Assembly (NCBI GenBank): GCA_021735245.1
Contig: JAIPHJ010000009.1
Location: 1 to 63,285, forward strand
DNA length: 63,285 nt
DNA from: Candidatus Bipolaricaulota bacterium
Lineage (GTDB): Bacteria > Bipolaricaulota > Bipolaricaulia > M55B111
Direction: 5' to 3'
The position numbers and the translations under genes were made by a program. Positions within the stretch are counted from its first letter, which is position 1, and the number at the start of each line of letters is the position of its first letter. This document shows positions 18,653-26,793 of the stretch, piece after piece. Below the pieces are notes generated by a model. It saw only the letters and a list, made by a program, of their open reading frames with translations. It searched no databases and was not told the origin of the DNA.

Positions 18653-19650
18653 GACTTCACCGCTTCCGGTTTATTCACGTAACCGTTTTCCAGAAACCAG
18701 TCTACCGCCTTCTTCAACGACTCAGCCGTCGGGGTTTCAGGAAGACCCAGTTCCTCCATCCACGGCGAAGGGTCTATCCGTTCATCCACTCTGGTTGAGT
18801 GAATTGCCGAAATTGGCACAGCTGGCTTTCTGTTCATCAAAAAACCCTCAAAAAACTCGTCTATCCAGGCAGCAGTCAGGGCAATTGGATATGGTATCTC
18901 GAACCGCGGTTTTGGTAATCCCGTTAACCTCGCCAGTACCCCGATTACCTCAGACAGACTCCAATTTTTGTGGCCCAGCACGTACCTCTCACCGGATTCT
19001 CCTTTCTCCATAGCAAGTAGATGGCCCCTGGCGACGTCCCCGACGTCCACCAGGTTAAACTTCATTTCCACGTACCCTTTCATTTTGCCGTTTAGGAATT
19101 CAAGAATTAGCCTGCCGGTCGGCGTGGGCCCGTAGTCCCCGGGACCAATCGGAACTGTCGGACTTGCGATTATAACCTGGAGTCCCGTCTCTTCGGCAAA
19201 ATTTAGGGCTTCCTTTTCTGCCATGTATTTCGACAGTTTGTAATCGCTTGGTAGCTGATCCGTGGACTTCGGAAGGCTTTGTTTGTCCTCGGAATGAGCC
19301 AGCAGGGAAGCCGTACTGGTTACTACCACCCTATCAACGTCCACCTTTTTCGCTCCGTTCAGGACGTTCAGCGTGCCCTCTACGTTCGTCCTGTAGAAGT
19401 CGTCGTAGCTGGAGGACCAGAAGCTATAGAGAGCAGCGGTGTGAAAAACGCCGTCGACTCCTTCTACAGCTTTCACCATATCTTCCGGATTTCTTATATC
19501 TCCTTCTACGAGTTCCAGATCAAGTCCCTTCAGATTTATCCTATTGCTGGTCTTCCTCACCAGCCCCCTCACTTCGTTACCGTTAGCAAGCAGGTCTTTG
19601 ACCAAATTACTCCCGACGAACCCGTTAGCTCCAGTTACCAGGTACTTCAT
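18649..19650 (-). CDS. hpnA: HpnA, hopanoid-associated NAD-dependent sugar epimerase
   Basis: 333 residues, extended short-chain dehydrogenase. VTGANGFVGSNLVKDLLANG is the NAD-binding loop, YKLSKYMAEKEAL the YxxxK catalytic motif, and ASPTVPIGPGDYGPTPTGRL is strongly diagnostic of HpnA. The precise reaction in hopanoid side-chain processing is not settled. It lies between hpnG and ispG, overlapping ispG by 4 bases and starting 4 bases after the hpnG stop, so it is an operon member. An ordinary dihydroflavonol-4-reductase-like epimerase is the alternative, but motif and context favour HpnA. Confidence 0.88.
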   Translation of the reverse strand: MKYLVTGANGFVGSNLVKDLLANGNEVRGLVRKTSNRINLKGLDLELVEGDIRNPEDMVKAVEGVDGVFHTAALYSFWSSSYDDFYRTNVEGTLNVLNGAKKVDVDRVVVTSTASLLAHSEDKQSLPKSTDQLPSDYKLSKYMAEKEALNFAEETGLQVIIASPTVPIGPGDYGPTPTGRLILEFLNGKMKGYVEMKFNLVDVGDVARGHLLAMEKGESGERYVLGHKNWSLSEVIGVLARLTGLPKPRFEIPYPIALTAAWIDEFFEGFLMNRKPAVPISAIHSTRVDERIDPSPWMEELGLPETPTAESLKKAVDWFLENGYVNKPEAVKS

Positions 19651-19654
19651 CCTA

Positions 19655-20338
19655 TCACTCCAGTAGCGCCGGCACTACTTCGTCGAGGGCCTCGCCAAGT
19701 CGCCGTCTTGCTCTGACGCTGTTCCAGCCCAGTCTGGGAAGTCCCCCCGCTCTTGAAGGGTTCCGGATCAGCCAGGAGGTAAACCGCCCCGGCTTTACCT
19801 TCCCCGTGTCACCATCGTAGCAATATACCGGAGGTAATTCCTGATCAGCTCCATCAATTACTACCCTCAAACTTAAAAACGGGACCCCCTCTTCGTCAGC
19901 TATCTCCGCAACCCAGTAGGTCTCACGATCGATTACCGAAATCTCGCCATCGAACAGGGAGCTTTTTTCTTCAAGGCTCGACGCCGTCCGATCTACAGTC
20001 AGCAACTCACAGGTTCGAAAGCTTTCCCCCAGCGACTTTTTAGCCCGGTTCCAGAACGCTCTATCCGGACAAAGCCTGGCTTCTCCCCCCTGTAACCCGA
20101 CCGCTTCGATAAGACAAAGATCGCCCGGTTTAACGCCGGGATCTACCGAACCGACGAACCCGACGGATAACATCCCCTCCAGAGAGGAAGGGGATTCGAA
20201 CGAGTCAAAAGTTTCGCTGACGTTTTCCCGGCCGATTCCCGTATACCTCAACTCACATTCCTCCCAATAATCAGGAGATCTATCCAGACCAAAAAGCCCT
20301 TCGAGCTCTATCTCCATCGACGCGACCACGAGAATCAT
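19655..20338 (-). CDS. hpnG: HpnG, adenosylhopane nucleosidase (purine release)
   Basis: About 227 residues of the nucleoside phosphorylase/MTA-nucleosidase fold. ILVVASMEIELEGL is the usual N-terminal strand, GMLSVGFVGSVDPGVKPGDL contains the glycine-rich ribose/phosphate region, and FLSLRVVIDGADQELPP holds the conserved Asp near the purine. HpnG removes adenine from adenosylhopane to give ribosylhopane (or the phosphorylated form). I place the start at the ATG at 20338; a TTG two codons upstream is also possible. It is flanked by hpnH and hpnA, the classical neighbours. Confidence 0.85.
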   Translation of the reverse strand: MILVVASMEIELEGLFGLDRSPDYWEECELRYTGIGRENVSETFDSFESPSSLEGMLSVGFVGSVDPGVKPGDLCLIEAVGLQGGEARLCPDRAFWNRAKKSLGESFRTCELLTVDRTASSLEEKSSLFDGEISVIDRETYWVAEIADEEGVPFLSLRVVIDGADQELPPVYCYDGDTGKVKPGRFTSWLIRNPSRAGGLPRLGWNSVRARRRLGEALDEVVPALLE

Positions 20339-20348
20339 ATTCAACAGT

Positions 20349-21392
20349 TCAAGACTCGGCTAAAATGTTTTTGAACCTTTCCGGAACGGCACTTTTAACT
20401 ACATCGACCAGACCTTCTCTGCTTCTAAGCTGATCAATGGTTCCGGCAGTGTCGAACCCCGAATGAATCATACAACTATTACACCTGGGGTCGTCCTCGA
20501 TTCCGTACTCCTGCCAGAGATCCTCTTCGAGAATTTCGTCTACCGAAGAAACGTGTTCGTCTGCTAATACGTAGCAGGGCTTTCTCCACCCTCTTACCGT
20601 GTAAGTCGGAGAGGCCCAGGCAGTACAGTTCAATTCTCTCTTACCTCTTAGAAAGTCCAGGTAAAGTGGAGTATTGTAGAACGGGAAGTCCTTTACCTCT
20701 TCCGGGTCCAATATCTCCTGAAAGACCTCTATCGATTCCTTGCGCTCGAGGAACTGTTGCTCGCTTCCTTTATCTACTGATTCGTAATTGTAGCCCGGAG
20801 CCAGCATTATTCCTTCTACCCCGGCCTCGGTCAGCCTCCGAAATAACTCGTGCAGATCTTTCGGGTCACTCTCCTTGAAAATAGTCGTATTCGTGGTAAC
20901 TCTATGACCCTTTTCAATCGCCTTCTCCAGTGCAGAAAAGGCGGTTTCGTAGGCTCCTTCTCTGTTGGCAAATTTATCGTGAACTTCCTTCGTTCCGTCC
21001 AGATGAATCGCAAAAGCAAGTTTCTCCGAAGGTTCAATGTTCTTTAACTTCTCCTCGAGCAACAGACCGTTCGTACAAAGCATTATGTAATAACCTTCGT
21101 CAATTAACCTGCTTACGATCGTCTCGATTTCGGGGTGGATCAGAGGCTCACCACCGGAGATAGATATCACCGGCGCACCAGACTCCTCAGCAGCCCGCAG
21201 AACTTCGTCCGGTGACATCATTTCGTCCAGATGATCCGAATATTCTCTTATCCGACCGCACCCGGTACATCTCAAGTTACACTGTTCGAGGGGTTCTATA
21301 ATGGTCACCAGCGGGAAACGCTTTCGCCCTTTGGCCATCTGCCTGGCGACGTAACCCGCAATCTTGGCATTCATCTTAAACGGTCTACCCAT
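20349..21392 (-). CDS. hpnH: HpnH, radical SAM adenosylhopene synthase
   Basis: About 347 residues. VTIIEPLEQCNLRCTGCGRI carries the CxxxCxxC cluster motif that binds [4Fe-4S] and S-adenosylmethionine, and ISISGGEPLIHPEI is the GGEP motif. The C-terminal WRKPCYVLADEH and DPRCNSCMIHSGFD are typical of HpnH (SPASM-like cysteines). The enzyme adds the 5'-deoxyadenosyl radical to diploptene to form adenosylhopane. The upstream of two ATGs overlaps the AGGAGG ribosome site, so the second ATG (spacing 7) is chosen. This is the most diagnostic hopanoid gene in the cluster. Confidence 0.93.
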   Translation of the reverse strand: MGRPFKMNAKIAGYVARQMAKGRKRFPLVTIIEPLEQCNLRCTGCGRIREYSDHLDEMMSPDEVLRAAEESGAPVISISGGEPLIHPEIETIVSRLIDEGYYIMLCTNGLLLEEKLKNIEPSEKLAFAIHLDGTKEVHDKFANREGAYETAFSALEKAIEKGHRVTTNTTIFKESDPKDLHELFRRLTEAGVEGIMLAPGYNYESVDKGSEQQFLERKESIEVFQEILDPEEVKDFPFYNTPLYLDFLRGKRELNCTAWASPTYTVRGWRKPCYVLADEHVSSVDEILEEDLWQEYGIEDDPRCNSCMIHSGFDTAGTIDQLRSREGLVDVVKSAVPERFKNILAES

Positions 21393-21402
21393 GGTCATCC
21401 TC

Positions 21403-22437
21403 CTATTTCTTTCTAGTCAGTAAAAACGAACCGAAATCCTCAAGTTCAGTTTTAGCCCAATCGGCCATTTCCGTCTCCCGTAGTTGTCTTTCCGCGTCTC
21501 TCCAGTATTTTTCCGCCCGTTCGTTCGTTTTTTCGGCGGCATTTACTTCTTCGAGAATTTCTCTAACTTCCTCTATTTTATCCTCTCCCAGCTTGCCTTC
21601 ACGATAATATAACTCTTTAAGCCGGGAAAGTTTTTCGTCTCGGCTTTCCTGAAAGGCGTAAACTACGGGAAATGAGCGCTTTTTCTCTTCTATATCGGAT
21701 AATATAGATTTGCCTGATTCCTCCGGCTGGCCCCATATTCCCAGCCAATCATCCCTTATCTGGTAGACGTAACCCAGGTATTTGCCAAACGAAATTAACT
21801 TCTCTATCTCTTCCTCCCCAACCGGGGAGTAGATCCCTCCGATGTGAAACGCCGCTTCCATCAGCGAACAGGTCTTTTCATCGATCATCTCCAGGTAGCT
21901 GTCTATATCGATATCTTTTCTCTTCATATAATCCAGATCCATAACCTGTCCCTGAATCATTCGCAGCGAGTATTTACCCAGAGCGTTCAGCGCTTCCAGG
22001 GTCTTTTCCAGATTCTCGTCCGGGGAAAGGTCGGTCATAATAAGGAGGGAAAGGTCCTTGATAGCGTCACCGGTATTGATCGCCTGTTCGGGGTTCCACT
22101 TGTACTGCACCGTAGGTCTACCCCGCCTGGTCCGATCATCGTCCTGAATATCGTCGTGAACAAGAGAAAAGTTATGAATCAGTTCAAGCGACAATGCCGC
22201 CGGGAGGGCGTCGTTAGGGTTACCGCCCAGAGCTTCCGTGACGTAGAGAGCGATCGACGACCTGATTGCCTTTCCCTGGAGATTTCCGTCGGACCCCTCT
22301 CCGTTAAATCCGAGATGATAGTTGATCATCTCGTATGTTTTGCCCTCTTTGCCTTCGAGGTACGATTTGATGGAGTCGGAAACTTTTTCCCTGTATTCCT
22401 TCAACCTCGAGGGAACTCCCCTGCCAAAATCACTCAT
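21403..22437 (-). CDS. polyprenyl diphosphate synthase (FPP/GGPP-type)
   Basis: 344 residues. FSLVHDDIQDDDRTRRGRPT holds the first aspartate-rich motif (DDIQDDD) and VYQIRDDWLGIWG the second. SGKSILSDIEEKKRSFPVVY matches the flap that follows. It condenses IPP with allylic diphosphates. Its place between the sensor pair and hpnH implies it supplies farnesyl diphosphate for squalene. Chain length cannot be fixed with certainty; the residues before the first motif (LIHNFSLVHDD) do not show the two aromatic residues of many FPP synthases, so GGPP is possible. The ATG overlaps the regulator stop (ATGA). Confidence 0.88.
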   Translation of the reverse strand: MSDFGRGVPSRLKEYREKVSDSIKSYLEGKEGKTYEMINYHLGFNGEGSDGNLQGKAIRSSIALYVTEALGGNPNDALPAALSLELIHNFSLVHDDIQDDDRTRRGRPTVQYKWNPEQAINTGDAIKDLSLLIMTDLSPDENLEKTLEALNALGKYSLRMIQGQVMDLDYMKRKDIDIDSYLEMIDEKTCSLMEAAFHIGGIYSPVGEEEIEKLISFGKYLGYVYQIRDDWLGIWGQPEESGKSILSDIEEKKRSFPVVYAFQESRDEKLSRLKELYYREGKLGEDKIEEVREILEEVNAAEKTNERAEKYWRDAERQLRETEMADWAKTELEDFGSFLLTRKK

Positions 22438-23177
22438 TTCTCCTCATCCTTTATTACGCCTTCTCTCAAAGCGAACTCCCTGATCTCTTCCGCGGAGTGG
22501 ACGTCCAGCTTTTCCATCAGGTTGGCTCTATGGGTCCTCACTGTTTCCACGCTCCGGGACAAAATCTCGGCTATTTCCTTGTTCGAGTTGCCCTCGGCAA
22601 TTAGCTGAAGAATTTCCCTCTCTCTTGCGGTTAGCTGATCCAGTACGTCCGGTTCTATAGCCTTCAATCCTCGCTCCGTCATTTCCACGAGCGAAGTGAG
22701 AATCGGCGGAGACATATAATAGTAGCCATTTTTCACCGATTCTATCGCCTCTTCGAGTTCGTCAATTGCGTCTTCCTTGAGCAGGTAACTGGAGGCACCG
22801 GTTTTTATTGCTCGCCGGATGTACCCTTCGTCATCGTACATGGAGAGAAAAATAACGTCCGTATCCAGTCCCTTCTCTTCAATCTTCCTAGATGCCTCAA
22901 GGCCATTTAAGCGGGGCATAGAGATATCTATGATGGCTATATCCGGTTCGAACTCCTCGATCAAATCCAGAGCCTCGTAGCCGTCACCGGCCTGTCCGAC
23001 TATTTCCAGCGACTCGTTCCCGGACAGCAGAGTCTCCATCCCCTGCCGAACCAGGGTATGATCGTCAGCAAGAACCAACGTAAGCTTATCCTTCTTCGAA
23101 CTCTCACCCGGATCATCATGACTATCCGGGCTCCCGGACTCAATCCCTTCACCAGATATGCTTAATGATAATACCAT
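22434..23177 (-). CDS. NarL/FixJ-type response regulator
   Basis: 247 residues. A 30-residue acidic/serine-rich N-terminal extension precedes a receiver domain (LVLADDHTLVRQGMETLL, phospho-acceptor Asp in DIAIIDISMPRLNG, Lys in YLLKEDAID). The LuxR-type HTH is LTAREREILQLIAEGNSNKE...VETVRTHRANLMEKL. It is co-transcribed with the polyprenyl synthase by a 4-base overlap and would be phosphorylated by the kinase encoded 240 bases upstream on the same strand. Dispersed repeat copy D sits between kinase and regulator. The linkage suggests it regulates the isoprenoid genes downstream, an inference from position. Confidence 0.9.
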   Translation of the reverse strand: MVLSLSISGEGIESGSPDSHDDPGESSKKDKLTLVLADDHTLVRQGMETLLSGNESLEIVGQAGDGYEALDLIEEFEPDIAIIDISMPRLNGLEASRKIEEKGLDTDVIFLSMYDDEGYIRRAIKTGASSYLLKEDAIDELEEAIESVKNGYYYMSPPILTSLVEMTERGLKAIEPDVLDQLTAREREILQLIAEGNSNKEIAEILSRSVETVRTHRANLMEKLDVHSAEEIREFALREGVIKDEEK

Positions 23178-23280
23178 AACAAGATCACCTTAAGTTTAAT
23201 AAACTCTACAACCGGATAAACGGGGGATTTGTACTAATTTCTCCGGAATAATGAGCTAACGATACGACTTTTTCTGGTGA

Positions 23281-23406
23281 GTAAATTACCCCGTTCTAAA
23301 AGGGCGGGTCCTGTACAAAAGCTCGAACCGGCGGAAACCAGGTCCTTCAAAATCGCGGGACCCGGAATCCTCAGTTCAAGCACCGGGTTCCCGGCAAGTT
23401 TCGGTG
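23281..23406 (-). repeat. dispersed repeat copy D (126 bp, no nested core)
   Basis: Read on the minus strand it starts CACCGAAACTTGCCGGGAA and ends ACGGGGTAATTTAC, matching the left and right ends of copies A-C. The right-end hairpin is degraded (ACCCG...CGGGG). It lies 12 bases after the kinase stop and about 100 bases before the regulator start, inside what otherwise looks like one operon, and could act as a terminator or processing site there. Confidence 0.65.
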
Positions 23407-23418
23407 AAAGAAAAGTCG

Positions 23419-24675
23419 TCAATCCAGGGGTAGCTCGATCACTGCCCGCGTACCCTCTTCCTTTTCAGAGAAGATCTCGAATTCCCCTCCGGCAATATTA
23501 ATATTCTCCCTTATCCCCTTTAACCCGAGTCCGGATTCCTGAACGACCCGTTCTGGGTCGAAACCTTCTCCGTCATCTTTCACCGATAGCTTCAGGAGGG
23601 AATTCTCGTTAGTTAAAGAAACTTTTATCCTATCCGGGTCGGCATGTTTTACCGCATTATTGAGCAATTCCTGGGCGGCCCGGTACAATATCGCTCTCTC
23701 CTCTTCCCCGCTAACCTCCCGATCCAGATTCAGCTCAGTCAAGTAGTCGATATCCGTCGAGTACTCGAAATTCTCAACCAGATCACGCAGTGCCGGGGCC
23801 AGTCCCAGCTCGTCGAGAGCTGACGGTCGCAGGAGATGCGAAAGATCCCTGCTCTCACTTATCGCCTCTCCCACCAGGTCCTTGACTTCTTTCAACCTCT
23901 GGTCGTCAAGCTCTTTGTCCAGTATATCCAACTTCATCTTTATCCCCATCAGAGTCTGTCCCAGCTGGTCGTGAAGCCGTTTGGCAATCCGACTTCTTTC
24001 CTCTTCCCGGGCCGAAATCAGTTCTTTCCAGAGTTTCTGGAGCTTGGACTCTCGCTCTCTTAGTGATTCATTTTTCTGTCTGAACAGCCTGGCAAATATC
24101 TGAACCGTGTAAGCGGTGGTCACGTACAGCCCGAACCCCCCGGCCAGGATCGTCGTCGTAACGTAAAAAGAGTCCTTGTAAAGGGGAGAGTTCCCTTCAA
24201 AAATCGTCCAGTGAGAGATCAACCCGGCGTATTCCGCGTAACTGATGCCAGTAAAAAAAGCAATTGTCAGGAAAGTAATCGTCCAGGCTTTTTTTCTGGG
24301 GAGGAAAAAATTCGCGTAAAGAATGGAAAAAACGTAGTAAGCCACACCTATCCACTCGACCCCCCCGATAATATGGATTAGATAGGTTAATATTGAAACC
24401 TCGACGACGAAATATCCGAAGTGAACGTTGTGGAGCCCTTTCTTCGAGTTCTGGACATCTATCAACCTGGAAAAAGGGACCGTAATTATTCCCCACATCA
24501 GGGGAGAAAATATCAGGGGGAGAGGAAAATTCAACCCGGCTCCGAACCTGAAATAGAGGGCAAGAATCAAAAACAGGACCAGGGTCAATCTCCGGACCCG
24601 AATCGTCTGCTGAATTGTGTCCTTTAGCTCGCCAAGCGTCCGCCCCTCTCGCTCTTTATTCCTAAAATTATCCAT
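23419..24675 (-). CDS. membrane sensor histidine kinase (HisKA_3, NarX/DegS type)
   Basis: 418 residues. Residues about 30-200 contain roughly six hydrophobic segments, so sensing is in or at the membrane. SRIAKRLHDQLGQTLMGIKM is the HisKA_3 phospho-acceptor box, and the GHKL ATPase domain has AAQELLNNAVKHADP (N box), SVKDDGEGFDPERV and SGLGLKGIRENI (G boxes). The partner regulator lies 240 bases downstream on the same strand. No recognisable sensor domain is present, so the signal is unknown. With the regulator it heads the isoprenoid/hopanoid cluster. Confidence 0.9.
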   Translation of the reverse strand: MDNFRNKEREGRTLGELKDTIQQTIRVRRLTLVLFLILALYFRFGAGLNFPLPLIFSPLMWGIITVPFSRLIDVQNSKKGLHNVHFGYFVVEVSILTYLIHIIGGVEWIGVAYYVFSILYANFFLPRKKAWTITFLTIAFFTGISYAEYAGLISHWTIFEGNSPLYKDSFYVTTTILAGGFGLYVTTAYTVQIFARLFRQKNESLRERESKLQKLWKELISAREEERSRIAKRLHDQLGQTLMGIKMKLDILDKELDDQRLKEVKDLVGEAISESRDLSHLLRPSALDELGLAPALRDLVENFEYSTDIDYLTELNLDREVSGEEERAILYRAAQELLNNAVKHADPDRIKVSLTNENSLLKLSVKDDGEGFDPERVVQESGLGLKGIRENINIAGGEFEIFSEKEEGTRAVIELPLD

Positions 24676-24711
24676 TTATTTACCCCGCAGTATCGTAATT
24701 CACCGATGGGC

Positions 24712-25062
24712 CTAGCACGTCAGGTGAAAAGCTCCGGCTACCCCCTTTTCATTACCCTCTTCCATCCTGGCATTAAAGTAATCCGCCGCTTCCTCGGTCA
24801 CACCTATCCATAGATCGATCCCTTTATCATTGAGGAAGGTTCTTGTCTCGTCAGTTACCCTCATTCTTCCGTTACTACCAGTGCCAACCACCAGTAAATC
24901 AGGGTCCTTGCCCGTTATCCAGGTAAGATCTTCGGGATGTAACTTATGACCTCTTTTCCTGACCCAGCCCGAATCTACCTCTCTTCCGCAAATTATCAGA
25001 TCGTCTCTGTACTCCTCACCTTCGACAACCATCCGACCGAAGGAGTAGGATTCTATAACCAT
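24712..25062 (-). CDS. Mth938-like domain protein (NDUFAF3/DUF498 family)
   Basis: About 116 residues. Family motifs are MVIESYSFGRMVVEGEEYRD, WVRKRGHKLHPEDL and PDLLVVGTGSNGRMRVT, the last being the conserved GTG loop. Proteins of this fold are found in bacteria, archaea and (as NDUFAF3) mitochondria; the biochemical role in prokaryotes is not known. An upstream GTG abuts the GGGAGGTG ribosome site, so I chose the ATG three codons later (spacing 7). It lies 36 bases ahead of the sensor kinase and may be the first gene of the isoprenoid operon. Confidence 0.8.
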   Translation of the reverse strand: MVIESYSFGRMVVEGEEYRDDLIICGREVDSGWVRKRGHKLHPEDLTWITGKDPDLLVVGTGSNGRMRVTDETRTFLNDKGIDLWIGVTEEAADYFNARMEEGNEKGVAGAFHLTC

Positions 25063-25339
25063 TGGGGACACCTCCCGTCAGGCTACAATACCCCAGAAAG
25101 GGTTTTATACGACCCGGAGGATATAGTTTACGCAACTAAAGAAAAAAGACCAGAAAATATCTTCAACTCTAGCATCATCATCTAAGCTAATTATAATCGC
25201 AGTAGGAGTTAACTAAAACCTGAACCCCGAGAGAAAAATAGGGGGTGACTTTACCCCCGTTAAAACAACCGTCATAATAGAGAAGCATATTACGACTATT
25301 AGTATTAGATCCGGGGCAAGTCAGCAGTCGCGGCGGAAC

Positions 25340-26536
25340 CTACCTAAAAATAATCCCGAGAAGAATGCTTCCCAGTCCGGCAAATATTCCCGCGGAGAGT
25401 AGAGACCCGGCCAGTGAGAAGTTCCCGGCCAGAGTAGAGAAAGCCCAGGTACCAAATGCGGCTCCAAAAGTCCCCAGCGTACCTCTTATTCCCATAGCGA
25501 TACCTCTGTCTTCTTCTTCCGTATTCTTACCAATTATGTCGAAAACGATCGGCAAGTAGAGCCCCGAGCCCAGACCCCAGAGGGCGGAAAATATCGCCAA
25601 CAGAAAGAACCGTTCCGTCAGCGAAACGAGCACTATAAACAGACCTGCTACTACCGTACTAACGATCAAGACTTTATAGTTCCCAAACGACTTCGTTAAC
25701 CTTCTACAGGTTAGTTTGATGAAGGTCGAAGTCGCCACCCTGATAGAAATTAGTATACCGATAAAGAACGAGGCTATCCCGATTTCACTGAAGTAGAGCG
25801 GGACAACCGAAGCTCCCAAACCGAAGGTCATGAACACGATGAACGAGAAAAGCGAAGCAAAGAGCAGAGGTGAATTACTTTTTAATAACTGCCATCCTTC
25901 AAGATAGGATTTCATAGACGGGTAAATCGGAATGCTCGAGGGAGAAACCGAGGACATTCTGATGAAGTTTTTTACGGATTCCCTCCGGGTCAGGTCGCTG
26001 CTTTCAAAGTAGAACAACCAGGACAAATAAATAAGAACCAGAGCAACTACCAGGAGTGTAAGAAAGACCCATTCCATTCCAAAAGTGTCTTTTACATATC
26101 CCCCGGTGGGTGATCCGATCAACCAGCCAAGACCGACAGAGAAGGAATAAATCGGCAAAGCGTTGGAAGAGCTGGTTATATAAGAAGGAACGGTAACCCA
26201 GGTTATCGAGTTTGCCAATCCTAGAAATATTTCACCGAGAAACAGCAGGGGCCAGATCTTCATTGAACCGAGAAAGGCAAGGGCGGCGAAAAAATAGAGA
26301 AGGGAACCGAGAAGTACCGGTTTATGATGGCCGATCAGGTCCGATAATCTACCCAGAGGTATCCTGGTCACCGCCTGCAGCAAGTAGTACAGGAGGACAA
26401 GGTTCCCTATTAACGCTACCGGCATCCCGATCTCCCGCCCAAAAATTGGGATGTAGGGTACTATATTGCTAACCCCGAACGTACATACTAATGAGAAAAC
26501 TACCAGGATCTTCGCGTCTTTTTCTATCCGAAACAT
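25340..26536 (-). CDS. MFS transporter
   Basis: 398 residues with twelve likely membrane helices. PLGRLSDLIGHHKPVLLGSL between helices 2 and 3 is the major-facilitator signature (G.L.D..G...), and SVGLGWLIGSPTGGYVKDTF follows in helix 5. RGIAMGIRGTLGTFGAAFGT mirrors it in the second half. It would export or import small molecules by ion coupling; substrate not predictable, although drug-efflux-type (DHA) is the closest style. No ribosome site precedes the ATG, and dispersed repeat copy F ends 12 bases upstream of it. Confidence 0.85.
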   Translation of the reverse strand: MFRIEKDAKILVVFSLVCTFGVSNIVPYIPIFGREIGMPVALIGNLVLLYYLLQAVTRIPLGRLSDLIGHHKPVLLGSLLYFFAALAFLGSMKIWPLLFLGEIFLGLANSITWVTVPSYITSSSNALPIYSFSVGLGWLIGSPTGGYVKDTFGMEWVFLTLLVVALVLIYLSWLFYFESSDLTRRESVKNFIRMSSVSPSSIPIYPSMKSYLEGWQLLKSNSPLLFASLFSFIVFMTFGLGASVVPLYFSEIGIASFFIGILISIRVATSTFIKLTCRRLTKSFGNYKVLIVSTVVAGLFIVLVSLTERFFLLAIFSALWGLGSGLYLPIVFDIIGKNTEEEDRGIAMGIRGTLGTFGAAFGTWAFSTLAGNFSLAGSLLSAGIFAGLGSILLGIIFR

Positions 26537-26547
26537 GTTAAATTATT

Positions 26548-26633
26548 AAAACTTGCAGAGTAAGCCAAGCCACTTTCTCCAGGGCCGAATCGGCTGGTTT
26601 TTGCGAGAAGCCCCACACCTGGTGTGGAGTTAT
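26548..26633 (+). repeat. dispersed repeat copy F (86 bp, internally deleted)
   Basis: AAAACTTGCAGAG followed by CAGGGCCGAATCGGCTGGTTTTTG is the left end of the family. It is joined almost directly to a right-end hairpin (AAGCCCCACACC-t-GGTGTGG, stem at 26613-26627) and then GAGTTAT. The whole interior, including the nested element, is missing. It forms the 5' flank of the MFS gene on the opposite strand. Confidence 0.7.
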
Positions 26634-26793
26634 GGCCTACAGCCCCTCAACGAAAAACCCTCAAAACAGGCAAAAGGCTGAATGAATTAAGAAAAGGCCA
26701 ACTATTTTGCGATTCTAACCAATCGGAAATCAGGGCTTGTATTGTTCCTGCAGGCCTCGCCTCCTTCTATTTTTTAACGGAAATGCTGGCAGT

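Noticed and set aside
21844-22608. 254-residue plus-strand frame
   Set aside because: It is antisense across polyprenyl synthase and the response regulator, both of which have complete motifs; the translation is hydrophobic noise.
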